A stretch of 64,000 nucleotides of DNA from Jeotgalicoccus psychrophilus DSM 19085 (GCF_000425845.1 NZ_AUEF01000011.1:1-64000); one strand, 5' to 3'; shown: positions 1 through 9,293, counted from the first letter of the stretch. Numbers and translations are program-made. Notes: generated from the sequence alone by a model not told the origin.

Positions 1-107
1 GAAGACTTTTTCATTCGGAATTAAAACGTTGACATATTGTCATTCAGTTTTCAATGTTCTCTTGTAAAGTTTTGTGTGGTGCTTGCAATCTCGTTGACTG
101 CTTAGTT
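1..107 (-). promoter_or_regulatory. rRNA operon leader, leading to a 16S gene outside the window
   Basis: Read on the minus strand, this stretch follows the last of four strong promoters and contains GAACATTGAAAACTG (45-60), a boxA-like antitermination element, then CAATATGTCAACGTT. From memory this resembles the leader just before 16S rRNA in staphylococci. No rRNA gene sequence itself is inside the window, so the 16S gene is inferred to start a little beyond position 1. Confidence 0.75.
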
Positions 108-136
108 ATCTTAACATGTCTGTTTTACAGATGCAA
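108..136 (-). promoter_or_regulatory. rRNA promoter P4 (closest to the rRNA)
   Basis: On the minus strand TTGCAT (131-136) and TAAGAT (108-113) are separated by exactly 17 bases. The spacer is nearly identical to that of the promoter at 289-317. Confidence 0.8.
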
Positions 137-203
137 CAGCTTTTATTAAGTTTTTGTTAAGATTATAAAGTTTTGATTACATCGTGTTTGACACGACTTT
201 TAT

Positions 204-232
204 ATCTTAGCACATCCGATTATCAGATGCAA
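204..232 (-). promoter_or_regulatory. rRNA promoter P3
   Basis: On the minus strand TTGCAT (227-232), a 17-base spacer and TAAGAT (204-209), followed by ATATAAAAGTCG as the likely start region. The same start-region motif follows the other copies. Confidence 0.8.
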
Positions 233-288
233 CACTTAATTTCAAGCGTTTGTTAAGTGATGTTGTGTCGCCTTTGGACGACTTACAT

Positions 289-317
289 ATCATAACACGT
301 CTGTTTTACAGACGCAA
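289..317 (-). promoter_or_regulatory. rRNA promoter P2
   Basis: On the minus strand TTGCGT (312-317), a 17-base spacer and TATGAT (289-294), followed by ATGTAAGTCG. Confidence 0.8.
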
Positions 318-392
318 CAGATTATTAGTATTTTTTAACATCTTATTAAAGTCTGTTAAGTTTTTGTTGCGTCGTCTTTTGACAACTTCTAT

Positions 393-421
393 ATCTTACC
401 AAGCTCATAGTTAAACGTCAA
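393..421 (-). promoter_or_regulatory. rRNA promoter P1 (most upstream)
   Basis: On the minus strand TTGACG (416-421), a 17-base spacer and TAAGAT (393-398), followed by ATAGAAGTTG. Its -35 is the closest of the four to consensus. It lies just beyond the kbaA terminator, which insulates it from salA-kbaA transcription. Confidence 0.8.
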
Positions 422-455
422 TGCTTTTATTCATTTATCTAGAATTATTTTATAT

Positions 456-489
456 AAAAAGGCGCAGAACGTTGGTCCTGCGCCTTTTC
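456..489 (-). terminator. Rho-independent terminator of salA-kbaA
   Basis: AAAAGGCGCAG and CTGCGCCTTTT form an 11-bp stem; on the minus strand it is followed by T-rich sequence. It sits between the kbaA stop and the rRNA promoters. Confidence 0.85.
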
Positions 490-524
490 TGTTCATTTTA
501 TTATTTTCACTTCTGCAGGTTAAT

Positions 525-1304
525 TCAGTTTTTCTTATTCTTATCCTGCTTCACTGCTTGTCTCGTCTTGTTTTTGTATCCCATTTTCTCACGCGCTTTA
601 ATCTGACTTTCTTCTTTTGCACGTTTTTCTTCTGCTTCTTTTTTGAACTCAGCTCGTTTCTGATCGTTAATATCACTTCTTGTGACACGGCCTCTTTGTT
701 CTTTTTCTTTTTTAGAGTCTTCTATATACTTCGGCAATCTGATCAGCTGGTATGCATTCGTCAGTATTACTGTAAATACAGAACGGTAAATCCACGAAGT
801 GTCTTCTACTGATATAAATGGAATCAGTGTCAGTGAAGTCATAAAAATCATAAAGAACAATGAAGATATGAAAACATTCGCTGCTGTAATTTTATTCTTG
901 TAATAAGCAAAGCCGACTCCGGCCAGTACTATTATAATAGGAATCCATATAAACGACCATGTGGAACCGTGGTCAATGCCTACCTGTCTAAAGCGCAGAT
1001 AGAATAAATCAAAAACTGCATACATTATTAGAAGGAGCTGGACATACGGCCATGCTTTTCTAAATATCCCCATGCCTAATGGATGGATGAATAAGTATAT
1101 GTAGAAAACGACCTGGCTGACGGTTGCTATTAATAGTCCGTAACCGACCAGAAATACAAATCCAGCAAAGAAGTCACCGAACTGTCCCTGGAATAAATAC
1201 TTTGTAACAGTATCGTATTCTGTTACCAGACTGATTGCGGTAGTAATAACCGCACCAATCATTAAGGTAACAAAATAGAACTTAACTAAATACTTCGACG
1301 TCAT
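525..1304 (-). CDS. kbaA: KbaA-like integral membrane protein
   Basis: This 259-residue protein has about six hydrophobic segments in residues 10-195 and a highly charged, lysine-rich cytoplasmic tail of about 60 residues. Its start overlaps the end of salA by ATGA, so the two genes are translationally coupled. In Bacillus the same neighbour pair is salA-kbaA, where KbaA activates the KinB sporulation kinase pathway. Length, topology and this neighbour support the KbaA assignment. Nothing else here suggests sporulation, so the role in this lineage is unknown; a function with some membrane kinase is inference. The gene ends at a strong terminator just before the rRNA promoter array. Confidence 0.72.
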   Translation of the reverse strand: MTSKYLVKFYFVTLMIGAVITTAISLVTEYDTVTKYLFQGQFGDFFAGFVFLVGYGLLIATVSQVVFYIYLFIHPLGMGIFRKAWPYVQLLLIMYAVFDLFYLRFRQVGIDHGSTWSFIWIPIIIVLAGVGFAYYKNKITAANVFISSLFFMIFMTSLTLIPFISVEDTSWIYRSVFTVILTNAYQLIRLPKYIEDSKKEKEQRGRVTRSDINDQKRAEFKKEAEEKRAKEESQIKAREKMGYKNKTRQAVKQDKNKKN

Positions 1305-2350
1305 TCAGCGGTGCCTCCGATCACTTTCTTCGCCATTTCAGTATACACATCACTAATTTCATCATTTTCGTATACTGACGGTGCGAAGTCTTCTTCGTTC
1401 CATTTAGGCTGACCGAGCGGAAGCTGGCCTAGTAATGGTGCATTTAATTCTTCGGCAAGTTTCTGACCGCCGCCTTTACCGAAGATATATTCTCTGTTGC
1501 CTGTTTCTTTACTTTCAAAATAACTCATGTTTTCGACCACACCAATAATCTCGTGATCTGTATGCTGCGCCATCGCTCCAGCTCTTGCTGCAACAAAGGC
1601 AGCTGTCGGGTGCGGTGTTGTAACGATAATTTCTTTACTGTGCGGCAGCATCTGATGAATATCGAGCGCTACATCACCAGTTCCCGGCGGAAGGTCAAGA
1701 AGCAGATAATCAAGGTCTCCCCACTTCACTTCTTCAAAGAAACTTGTCAGCATCTGACCGAGCATCGGTCCTCTCCATATAACAGGTGTATTTTCTTCAA
1801 CGAAGAAAGCCATTGAAATGACTTCAACACCAAATCTTTTAACGGGAATAATTGTTTCACCGTCGAGTTCCGGACGTTCTGTAATACCCATCATGTCCGG
1901 CACACTGAAACCGTATATGTCAGCATCAATTAAGCCGACTTTTTTACCTTCTCGTGCAAGGGCAACCGCAAGGTTAACTGCGACTGTTGATTTACCCACT
2001 CCGCCTTTACCTGAAGCTACAGAAATAAATTCTGTTTTACCGAGTGTAAAGCCGCGCTCCATCGCGCTGCCGCGTGATGATCTGAATTTTTCAATCGTCT
2101 CGTCCGGCAGTTCTTCAAAACGAAGACCGACACTGTCTGCGCCTTCTTCTTTCAACAGTCCAACAATTTTCATCTGCAGTTCGAGCTGTTCCTGACCGCC
2201 TTCGCGGCCGATTGCTATTTTAACACTGACGTGTTTTTTCTCTTCTTTAATACTGACTTCTATAATCCCCTCAGTCTCACTGATCGGGACATTTAAAATC
2301 GGGTCTTCCAAATTTCCAACTAGTTCTCTTACCTGGCTTTCAGTAATCAT
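1301..2350 (-). CDS. salA: Mrp/NBP35-family P-loop ATPase SalA
   Basis: The 349-residue protein has an N-terminal MIP18-like domain (about residues 1-90) and a ParA/Mrp ATPase domain with the deviant Walker A SGKGGVGKST at 113-122. The family includes iron-sulfur cluster carriers and, in Bacillus, SalA, a regulator of the scoC/aprE system. The paired cysteines often seen after ENMSYF in Mrp proteins are absent: ENMSYFESKETG is found. That argues for the SalA branch rather than a cluster carrier ligating iron through that motif. AAGGAG lies at good spacing before the ATG. It is the first gene of the salA-kbaA pair. Confidence 0.85.
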   Translation of the reverse strand: MITESQVRELVGNLEDPILNVPISETEGIIEVSIKEEKKHVSVKIAIGREGGQEQLELQMKIVGLLKEEGADSVGLRFEELPDETIEKFRSSRGSAMERGFTLGKTEFISVASGKGGVGKSTVAVNLAVALAREGKKVGLIDADIYGFSVPDMMGITERPELDGETIIPVKRFGVEVISMAFFVEENTPVIWRGPMLGQMLTSFFEEVKWGDLDYLLLDLPPGTGDVALDIHQMLPHSKEIIVTTPHPTAAFVAARAGAMAQHTDHEIIGVVENMSYFESKETGNREYIFGKGGGQKLAEELNAPLLGQLPLGQPKWNEEDFAPSVYENDEISDVYTEMAKKVIGGTAE

Positions 2351-2440
2351 GTATATGCTCCTTCATTCGACTTGATTCCATTACTGTTAATAATAACACA
2401 ACATCATAGTCACTAATATATTCGAAAAGTGAATTTCCGG

Positions 2441-3991
2441 TTACATTTCAAAAACGATTTCCCCGTCGATAACAGTTTTCAATACTTTTGTTTCTTTGAC
2501 TTCATCCGGACTGACCGTCATAACATCTCTGTCCAGCACGATAAAGTCCGCGAAATAGCCTTCTGCTATTTTTCCCTGCACCTGTTCTCTGTAGACAATT
2601 TTAGCCGCTTCAACCGTATACATTTTAAATGCATCAAATCGTGAAATAATTTGTTCCGGATTATATACCGCTCCCTTATCTTCACGCGTCATCAGTGCAT
2701 GAATGCCGAGAAAGGGATTTACTTTCTCAATCGGCGCATCTGATGAACCGCCCATAATCACGCCTTTATCTAGAAGTGTTTTAAACGGATATAAATACTG
2801 CGCACGGTCACTGCCTATATATTCTTCTACCCACGGCATATCTGAAGTCAGGAATGTCGGCTGAATATCGCAAATCACCGGTAATTTTGCTATACGCTCA
2901 ATTAAATCCGGACGGAGGAGACTGATATGAATCAGACGGTCATGCTTACCTTTTACAACAGGATATTTCTCAATAGCATCGAGAACCATTTCAATCGCGC
3001 GGTCACCGATCATATGAACAGCAACAGCATCATCGTTACGACGTGCAGTCTGAACCAGCTGCTCCAGTTTTTCAACCGTGTGGATTTGCAGGCCTTTATC
3101 CGCGGAGTCTTCATACGGTTCACTGACAAGTGCAGTTTTCGCACCAAATGCACCGTCTGCAAATATTTTCATTGCGTCACGTTCAACGAAGTTTTCTTTG
3201 TATGTTTTTTCCGCCTGTACAACATCTTCATAAACCTGTTCATGTGTCAGCAGATTTACTCTGAATTTCAATTTATCTTTACCGAGTGTATTTAAGTACG
3301 CATCCAGCGGCACATTAAAATCTCCGTAATACGCAAGATCTTCCGTGTGAGCATTCGCAATACCAAGTGACTGCAAATATTTAACACCGCGTGCAATATC
3401 TTCACCTAAAGATTCAGTCGTATCTTCAACCGTTGCTGCACGCATTTCCTCAAAGGCTTTATCGTAAACCCATCCTGTCAGCTCCCCCTGATCATCTCGT
3501 TCAAAATATCCGCCTTCAGGATTTTCAGTATCTTTAGTAATATTCAGCGCATCAAAGGCAGCTGAGTTTACGACACCGGCATGAGCACAAATACGTGTTA
3601 TTAAAGTCGGTTTGTCCGTCAGCTCATCGAGCTCTTTAATATTAATCTTGTATTGATTTTCGAAATTATTTTCATCGTAGCCGAGAATGTTATTCCAAGT
3701 CCGGTTTGTCTTAAACGCTTTAACCTGTTTCTTCATCTCTCCAATATCTGTTACATCATCCAGCGCCAGTAATTCCAGTTTTTTGCCGATCATGACCAGA
3801 TGCTGGTGTACATCTGTCAGTGCTGGCATCATCGTTTTACCGTTTAAATCGACAAACTCATCTGCTGCAGCTTTTAATTCTTCATAGCTGCCTGTCTTTT
3901 CGACCGTTCCGTTATGTATTAAAACAGCTTCCACCGTATCCATCGGTGCCGCCATCGTATAAATTGTTCCATTATAATATAAAGTCGACAT
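2441..3991 (-). CDS. YtcJ-like metal-dependent amidohydrolase
   Basis: The protein has 516 residues from the start chosen here, which has GAGG just upstream; an earlier in-frame ATG six codons before lacks a binding site. It belongs to the amidohydrolase superfamily, YtcJ/NfdA branch. The metal-binding HQH motif is at about residues 62-64 in the context PALTDVHQHLVM. Further conserved elements are HMIGDRAIE in the middle and GSSDAPIE near residue 420. Family members hydrolyse amide or formamide bonds in the cytoplasm with a bound metal; the substrate cannot be read from the sequence. It appears monocistronic, behind the proC terminator. Confidence 0.8.
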   Translation of the reverse strand: MSTLYYNGTIYTMAAPMDTVEAVLIHNGTVEKTGSYEELKAAADEFVDLNGKTMMPALTDVHQHLVMIGKKLELLALDDVTDIGEMKKQVKAFKTNRTWNNILGYDENNFENQYKINIKELDELTDKPTLITRICAHAGVVNSAAFDALNITKDTENPEGGYFERDDQGELTGWVYDKAFEEMRAATVEDTTESLGEDIARGVKYLQSLGIANAHTEDLAYYGDFNVPLDAYLNTLGKDKLKFRVNLLTHEQVYEDVVQAEKTYKENFVERDAMKIFADGAFGAKTALVSEPYEDSADKGLQIHTVEKLEQLVQTARRNDDAVAVHMIGDRAIEMVLDAIEKYPVVKGKHDRLIHISLLRPDLIERIAKLPVICDIQPTFLTSDMPWVEEYIGSDRAQYLYPFKTLLDKGVIMGGSSDAPIEKVNPFLGIHALMTREDKGAVYNPEQIISRFDAFKMYTVEAAKIVYREQVQGKIAEGYFADFIVLDRDVMTVSPDEVKETKVLKTVIDGEIVFEM

Positions 3992-4013
3992 TAGCCTCAT
4001 ACCTTTCATTCAT

Positions 4014-4052
4014 AAAAAAATACTTTCATATATTATTATATATGAAAGTATT
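4014..4052 (-). terminator. terminator of proC
   Basis: AATACTTTCATATA and its complement form a long AT-rich hairpin followed on the minus strand by seven T residues. Confidence 0.75.
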
Positions 4053-4063
4053 CTCAGATTCAT

Positions 4064-4864
4064 TTATCGTTCACTTAATTTTATACTGCGGTCTCTCGCA
4101 CTGCCTAGAGTTTCAAAAATTATTTCCTGTAATTTGGATTCGCTGAGCGTATCTAGCCCCGCTTCAGTCGTTCCTGCTTTAGATGTAATATCTTTACGCA
4201 GCTTTTCAAAAGATTCAGGACGTTCCGATAAAGTTTTTCCTGTACCAATAACAAGATTTCTTGTCAGCTTATCAGCATCCTCTTTTGAGAAACCGAGTTC
4301 TTCAAGACTTTTCGCATACTGTTCGTATATATAGTAGAGAAATGCCGGACCGGAACCCGTTGCCGCTGTAATATTATCCATACCATCTTCATCAACGACA
4401 ACATTTTTACCAAAACTCGCCATTAAGTCGATCAGCTCGTCCCTATTATCGAAGTCATCCGAAAATGCAATACCGTTAACTGAGTATTGCACCATCGCAT
4501 TCGTATTCGGCATAATTCTCGCGACCGCGTTCTCCATACCTGCTTCTTCTTGAATCGTTGAGATATGAATACCCGCCATTACTGAAATCAGTTTTGTTTT
4601 CTTTTCCAGATACGGTCGAATACGTTTCGCAACATCGCTGAAGTTCTGCGGCTTGCTTGCGAGCACAATATAATCTGCGTCTTTACAGAGCTCTTCATCT
4701 TCATACGACACATTAACACCGAGCTCTTCTTTAAACTCCATCGCTGCAACACGATTTGATTTGCTCGTAATATAAATATCCTCTGGTTTGACAATGCCTT
4801 TTTCAATCATTCCTGTAAATATTGCACTGGCCATATTGCCGGCGCCAAAAAATACAATTTTCAT
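4064..4864 (-). CDS. proC: pyrroline-5-carboxylate reductase
   Basis: ProC reduces pyrroline-5-carboxylate to proline with NAD(P)H, the last step of proline synthesis. The 266-residue length is typical. The Rossmann motif GAGNMA is at residues 7-12, and MPNTNAMV and the C-terminal TSKAGTTEAGL signature are present. The start is the ATG preceded by GGGGTGG; an in-frame GTG three codons upstream lies inside that binding site. Proline is also an osmoprotectant in this family of bacteria, but no osmotic control element was recognised. A gap of about 70 bases follows the hemolysin III gene with no clear hairpin, so read-through is possible. Confidence 0.93.
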   Translation of the reverse strand: MKIVFFGAGNMASAIFTGMIEKGIVKPEDIYITSKSNRVAAMEFKEELGVNVSYEDEELCKDADYIVLASKPQNFSDVAKRIRPYLEKKTKLISVMAGIHISTIQEEAGMENAVARIMPNTNAMVQYSVNGIAFSDDFDNRDELIDLMASFGKNVVVDEDGMDNITAATGSGPAFLYYIYEQYAKSLEELGFSKEDADKLTRNLVIGTGKTLSERPESFEKLRKDITSKAGTTEAGLDTLSESKLQEIIFETLGSARDRSIKLSER

Positions 4865-4933
4865 AACTACCACCCCGGTCAGTTTATTATACGTAAGTTG
4901 TTTATATTACCATACTCTTCTCTTGAGCTGTCA

Positions 4934-5644
4934 TCAGATATAAAAAACAATCGCTGTATAGTGGCAAACCGCTGCAATAATAATGAAGAAATGCCAGATC
5001 ATATGGAAATACTTGCGTGTCTTCTGTGCGTAAAACCATGCACCTCCAGTATAGGCAAGTCCTCCGAGTATAATCAGACCGATAAATACCCACGATGTCT
5101 CACTTACTATAGAAGGAATAAATGCTACAGCAGACCATCCCATAATTAAATATATTGCCAAACTGACTTTTTCATTGACGACAGGTGCCAGCACCTTATA
5201 CAGAATCCCCAGTATTGTCGCAGTCCACAACACTATCAGGATGACGATTCCAAACGTTCCGCCGACGACAGAAAGTGCAATCGGCGTATATGTTCCTGCA
5301 ATCGCTACGTAAATAAAACTGTGATCCAAAAGGCGCATGACGTATTTATGTTTCGTGTTGTGTTCCATTGAGTGATACAGCGTCGAAGTCAAAAACATTA
5401 ACAGCATGCTGATAACAAATACCGATCCTCCAAATGCGTGCATCGAGCCGCCCCCCGCGTACATATAAACAGCGGTAAACGGGAGCAGAAAAATAAAGAT
5501 TATCGCAGCAACACCGTGGCTGACCGCATTGCCGACTTCTTCGCCGAATGACAGCGGAACAACATTTTTTAATGTGCGTTCTATTCTCGTAGTGACTTCT
5601 TCTTTACCATACTTGCTGTACTCTGATTTTGACTCTTCAGTCAT
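4934..5644 (-). CDS. hemolysin III (YqfA/PAQR-like) membrane protein
   Basis: The 236-residue protein has about seven membrane segments. It shows the CREST/PAQR superfamily motifs: GNAVSHGVAA in the first helix, LYHSMEH, LDHSFIYVAIAGTYTP, and WHFFIIIAAVCHY near the C-terminus. These give the conserved Ser, Asp and His set thought to bind a metal in this superfamily. Despite the family name, cytolytic activity is not established for most members, and a role in membrane lipid homeostasis is the usual alternative. The start overlaps the stop of the upstream gene as TAATG, so the pair is translationally coupled. Confidence 0.85.
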   Translation of the reverse strand: MTEESKSEYSKYGKEEVTTRIERTLKNVVPLSFGEEVGNAVSHGVAAIIFIFLLPFTAVYMYAGGGSMHAFGGSVFVISMLLMFLTSTLYHSMEHNTKHKYVMRLLDHSFIYVAIAGTYTPIALSVVGGTFGIVILIVLWTATILGILYKVLAPVVNEKVSLAIYLIMGWSAVAFIPSIVSETSWVFIGLIILGGLAYTGGAWFYAQKTRKYFHMIWHFFIIIAAVCHYTAIVFYI

Positions 5645-6792
5645 TAGATCAGTCCTTCTTCAGTTAAATCTTTAAATGCAGTTTCTATACTGTCATTCCC
5701 CGCTTTATTTTTGAGCGGTGAAAATTCACCTGTTCTGCCGACCTGAAGCGTATTGTGCTTAGCTGCATATTTAAATGCATCGAAGTAAAACTTCTCAAAT
5801 TTTAATACTTCTTCCTTAACAATATTTAAGTCGTCGTCAAGATGTTCGAGTTTTTTCAATGCCAGGTGATAAGGCATTTCGCCGGCAGCTGCTTTATTTA
5901 AAAAGTCCATGCTGTACATGTGTATGCCGATATTGGCATTCGTAAATTTATCTTCGCTGCCTGCAGGCAGTTCCATATATTCGACGACACCTTTGTTACC
6001 GTTCATTACCGCAAGACGGCCTACTGACTCACCCGATTTTGGAGTAATTGATTTCGATGTAATATCATTGTTTTCACTAACGTGAAGACCGACTAATGCC
6101 GGGTCCAGCACTTTAACGACAACATTGTCGACGTTATTCATAAATACATGTTTCACACCCTGAGCTTCCATCTGTTCTATCATTCCGCTGTTCTTTAATG
6201 AACTGAAAATACCGCCGTTGCCGTTAGGCGTCAGCATAATATCATTTTTAGCAGTCAGCATCAGTTTGCCTTCTTTAGTTAACGGCGGGAAGTGCTCCTG
6301 CTTAAAGAAATGAATGTTTTCAACCGGCACTGCAAAGTAATTGTGCTCTTTAAAGAATACAAGCGTTTCTTCATGATTAATATCACTCGTCATAATATAC
6401 CAGTGAACTTTCAGTTCATCCTGTGCATTTTTAAAGCTCAGAATCTGTCTTGCCTGCAGTTCAAATAATGATACGCCGTCAAAAGAAAATGTTCCTTTGG
6501 GGCCCGGATGTTCAAGCCTCGTGCCCTGACCGCCGGCCATCAGCACAACTGCAACTTCGCCGCTTTGCACTGCATTGTTTGCCGCTTCACTCACTGCTTC
6601 AATATCAAGTTCTGATTTAAGGATATAAGGAGCTTCTTCAACTGAAGATAAGTCCACTTCTGCTTTATTAATATATGTTTCAGAGTAAACACGTTCGATT
6701 GTTGTAATATCGAGTGCTTCAAATTGTTCTTTTACTTTTGTTTGATCGTTTTGTTCTAGCTGACTGTATTGAGGAATCCATTTTTTTATCAT
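5644..6792 (-). CDS. UDP-sugar/UDP-GlcNAc pyrophosphorylase-like nucleotidyltransferase
   Basis: The 382-residue protein belongs to the UDPGP type 1 family of UTP:sugar-1-phosphate uridylyltransferases. The nucleotide-binding loop is at about residues 80-100: VVLMAGGQGTRLEHPGPKGT. Eukaryotic homologues make UDP-GlcNAc or UDP-glucose; the staphylococcal homologue is annotated as a uridylyltransferase of unproven substrate. A related NTP-dependent activation of a sugar phosphate is inferred here. AGGAGA precedes the ATG. It lies 14 bases after pdp and overlaps the hemolysin III gene, so the three are probably one transcript. Confidence 0.8.
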   Translation of the reverse strand: MIKKWIPQYSQLEQNDQTKVKEQFEALDITTIERVYSETYINKAEVDLSSVEEAPYILKSELDIEAVSEAANNAVQSGEVAVVLMAGGQGTRLEHPGPKGTFSFDGVSLFELQARQILSFKNAQDELKVHWYIMTSDINHEETLVFFKEHNYFAVPVENIHFFKQEHFPPLTKEGKLMLTAKNDIMLTPNGNGGIFSSLKNSGMIEQMEAQGVKHVFMNNVDNVVVKVLDPALVGLHVSENNDITSKSITPKSGESVGRLAVMNGNKGVVEYMELPAGSEDKFTNANIGIHMYSMDFLNKAAAGEMPYHLALKKLEHLDDDLNIVKEEVLKFEKFYFDAFKYAAKHNTLQVGRTGEFSPLKNKAGNDSIETAFKDLTEEGLI

Positions 6793-6806
6793 TTTTCTCT
6801 CCTAAC

Positions 6807-8108
6807 TTAGGCAGTAATAATACGTTTGATCAGTTTAGTCTGTTTCTGTTTATTACCTAAATGGTAGCTCGAGATTATTTTCTCAACTACGCTGTCCACT
6901 TCTTCAGTGTTTGCAGCAATTTTAGCAAGTACATCGCCCTTGTTTACGTAATCGCCGACTTTCATCTCAAGTACAACGCCTACAGCAAGATCGATTTCAT
7001 CTTCTTTAGTCTGACGGCCTGCACCGAGGATTGACGCTGCAACACCAATGTTTTCAGCATCGATCACTTCAACGTATCCTTCTTCTTCAGAAATAACATC
7101 GTACTGATATTCTGCCTGTGGAAGATTTTCAGGATGATCAACAAGTGACCCGTCGCCGCCCTGGTTATTAACGAATACTTTAAATTTCTCTAAAGCACTG
7201 CCGTCTTTAATCACAGCTTCAAGCATCCGGCGCGCTTCTTCAAGGTCATCGGCTTTACCGCCAACTACTGCCATCTGTGCAGCTAACGTTAATGATAATT
7301 CTGTTAAATCAGCCGGTCCTTCGCCTTTTAGCGTATCGATTGCTTCTTTCACTTCGTTTGCATTACCTACAGCGTAGCCCAGCGGTTCTTCCATACTCGA
7401 GATAATCGCCATCGTACGGCGGCCCACATTATTACCGATGCGCACCATCGTTTCAGCTAGCGCCACAGCATCTTCTTCTGTTTTCATAAATGCACCATCG
7501 CCGACTTTAACGTCTAAGACAATTGCATCTGCACCGGCAGCAATTTTTTTACTCATAATAGAGCTTGCGATTAATGGAATTGAGTTTACCGTTCCTGTAA
7601 CATCGCGCAGTGCGTAAATTAATTTATCAGCAGGTGTCAGATTACCGGATTGTCCAATAACTGCAACCTTGTCTTTGTTAACCAGATTCACGAAATCATC
7701 CTGTGTCAGTTCAACGTGGAAACCTTTCAATGCTTCAAGCTTATCAATGGTTCCGCCCGTGTGACCGAGACCGCGTCCGCTCATTTTTGCAACAGGAACA
7801 TCGAGAGCTGCAACTAAAGGTGCAAGTACTAATGTTGTCGTATCGCCAACACCGCCTGTAGAGTGTTTATCAACTTTAATGCCGTCAATTGCCGACAGAT
7901 CAATTTGATCGCCTGAATTTACCATAGCCATTGTCAGGTTAGCCGATTCTTCAGGTGTCATATCGTTGAAGAAAATTGCCATCAATAAAGCTGATGCCTG
8001 ATAGTCAGGAATCTCTTTGTTTGTATATCCATTAATGAAGAATTCGATTTCCTCTTTAGTCAGTTCTTTGTTGTCACGTTTGTTAGCGATAATGTCTACC
8101 ATTCTCAT
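6807..8108 (-). CDS. pdp: pyrimidine-nucleoside phosphorylase
   Basis: Pdp splits uridine, thymidine and deoxyuridine with phosphate into base and (deoxy)ribose-1-phosphate for nucleoside salvage. The protein has 433 residues from the ATG preceded by AAAGGAG. Signatures visible are KHSTGGVGD (81-89) and [16 protein letters not shown] (about 110-125), the thymidine/pyrimidine phosphorylase motif, with the usual three-domain length. The sequence upstream of this start encodes the tail of the previous gene in another frame. Sixteen bases separate it from the uncharacterised gene ahead, which suggests co-transcription. Confidence 0.95.
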   Translation of the reverse strand: MRMVDIIANKRDNKELTKEEIEFFINGYTNKEIPDYQASALLMAIFFNDMTPEESANLTMAMVNSGDQIDLSAIDGIKVDKHSTGGVGDTTTLVLAPLVAALDVPVAKMSGRGLGHTGGTIDKLEALKGFHVELTQDDFVNLVNKDKVAVIGQSGNLTPADKLIYALRDVTGTVNSIPLIASSIMSKKIAAGADAIVLDVKVGDGAFMKTEEDAVALAETMVRIGNNVGRRTMAIISSMEEPLGYAVGNANEVKEAIDTLKGEGPADLTELSLTLAAQMAVVGGKADDLEEARRMLEAVIKDGSALEKFKVFVNNQGGDGSLVDHPENLPQAEYQYDVISEEEGYVEVIDAENIGVAASILGAGRQTKEDEIDLAVGVVLEMKVGDYVNKGDVLAKIAANTEEVDSVVEKIISSYHLGNKQKQTKLIKRIITA

Positions 8109-8124
8109 TTGTAAAGTACTCCTT

Positions 8125-8445
8125 TTATTTAGACGTTGCCGTCCATTCCTTTTTGTTTTTGTAGCGTTTCGTATGCGCATAAATATTCTCAGCCGCATAA
8201 TCTTCATTAGTATACACTGTTATGTCGAAATATGTGCCATTTTCACTGTGTTTTTCGTCAGTATAAGTATCCTTCAAATGCACAAACAAATTCTTCATTG
8301 CTGTCTGATTAAGGCTCGGGTATTCACGTAAAACTCTCTTTTGCAGCTGTCCCTTATTCTCCAGCACTTCCTGCACGACGATGACAAAAGATTCATCGTC
8401 TTTAATTACATCATCAAAAATATTAGTCTGTCCGCGTTCAGCCAT
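8125..8445 (-). CDS. uncharacterised 106-residue protein upstream of pdp
   Basis: I do not recognise this family. The protein is soluble, charged, and begins [14 protein letters not shown] after a strong GAGAGGGGG ribosome binding site, which makes it a real gene. The middle contains [21 protein letters not shown], likely helical, and the C-terminus is lysine-rich. It is the first gene of the run leading to pdp, the pyrophosphorylase-like gene and the hemolysin III-like gene. A link to nucleoside metabolism is only guilt by association. Confidence 0.6.
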   Translation of the reverse strand: MAERGQTNIFDDVIKDDESFVIVVQEVLENKGQLQKRVLREYPSLNQTAMKNLFVHLKDTYTDEKHSENGTYFDITVYTNEDYAAENIYAHTKRYKNKKEWTATSK

Positions 8446-8558
8446 AGTAAATCCCCCTCTCTGTTAACAGGCATATCCATTTCATCTTTTTAATATCTTC
8501 ATTATACTTAAAATAAGACACAATTCATAACATGAACTTAAAAAGTGGAGGGACTAAT

Positions 8559-9278
8559 ATGCAAGATTTACACGGAAAAACTGCTTTGATAACAGGAGGT
8601 TCCAAAGGAATCGGTTTAAAAACAGCTCAGGCACTGGCTGACAACGGGGTAAACGTTGCAATAGTCGGACGTAATAACGAGACTTTAAAAGATGCATTGT
8701 TAACGTTAGAGAAAAAAGAAGTAAAAGCTATTGCCATCAGCGGTGATGTTTCTATTAAAGAAGATGTACAGAATATCGTTGATGAAGTGTTAAAAGATTT
8801 CGGCAGAATCGACATTCTGATTAACAATGCCGGCGTTATGGGCGGCGGCAGCTTTTTCGAAGACAATGAAGAGATGTTCCGCCAGATGATGGACGTCAAT
8901 GTATTCGGTATGTACTATATGATGAAAGCAGTACTCCCCGGCATGCAGCAGCAAAAATCAGGCGATGTGATTAATATCGCTTCAGTATCAGGACTGCGTT
9001 CTTCAGCAGGCAGTGCACTTTACGCCGCGTCGAAACATGCTGTTATCGGTTTAACAGAAGGCGTAATGCAGGAAGTCAGAAAAGACAGCATACGCGTGCA
9101 GTATTTAACACCGTCAGCAGTATTGACTGATTTAATAGGCAAACCTTCACTTGATCCGGAAACGATGACACATCCGGAAGATATCGCTGATATTATCGTC
9201 AATCAGCTGAAAATTCACCCGCGTACATTCGTTAAGAACAGCGAGATGTGGGCAACTAATCCGCAAAGTGCGGAATAA
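8559..9278 (+). CDS. short-chain dehydrogenase/reductase (paralogue of 35064-35780)
   Basis: A 239-residue classical SDR, cytosolic and NAD(P)-dependent. TGGSKGIG at about 12-19 is the cofactor loop, NNAG follows, and YAASK holds the catalytic Tyr and Lys. The start is the ATG after GGAGGG; an upstream in-frame ATG has no binding site. It resembles the SDR at 35064-35780 along its full length, including the unusual end ...NSEMWATNP versus ...HAGLWSNNP, so the two are paralogues. The substrate is unknown. It is a single-gene unit ending at a strong terminator. Confidence 0.85.
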   Translation: MQDLHGKTALITGGSKGIGLKTAQALADNGVNVAIVGRNNETLKDALLTLEKKEVKAIAISGDVSIKEDVQNIVDEVLKDFGRIDILINNAGVMGGGSFFEDNEEMFRQMMDVNVFGMYYMMKAVLPGMQQQKSGDVINIASVSGLRSSAGSALYAASKHAVIGLTEGVMQEVRKDSIRVQYLTPSAVLTDLIGKPSLDPETMTHPEDIADIIVNQLKIHPRTFVKNSEMWATNPQSAE

Positions 9279-9293
9279 TAATTAAATACTTTT

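Noticed and set aside
525-1304. Sign that the organism forms spores
   Set aside because: KbaA alone does not show sporulation; no other sporulation gene is present and the FemX-type gene points to a staphylococcal lineage.
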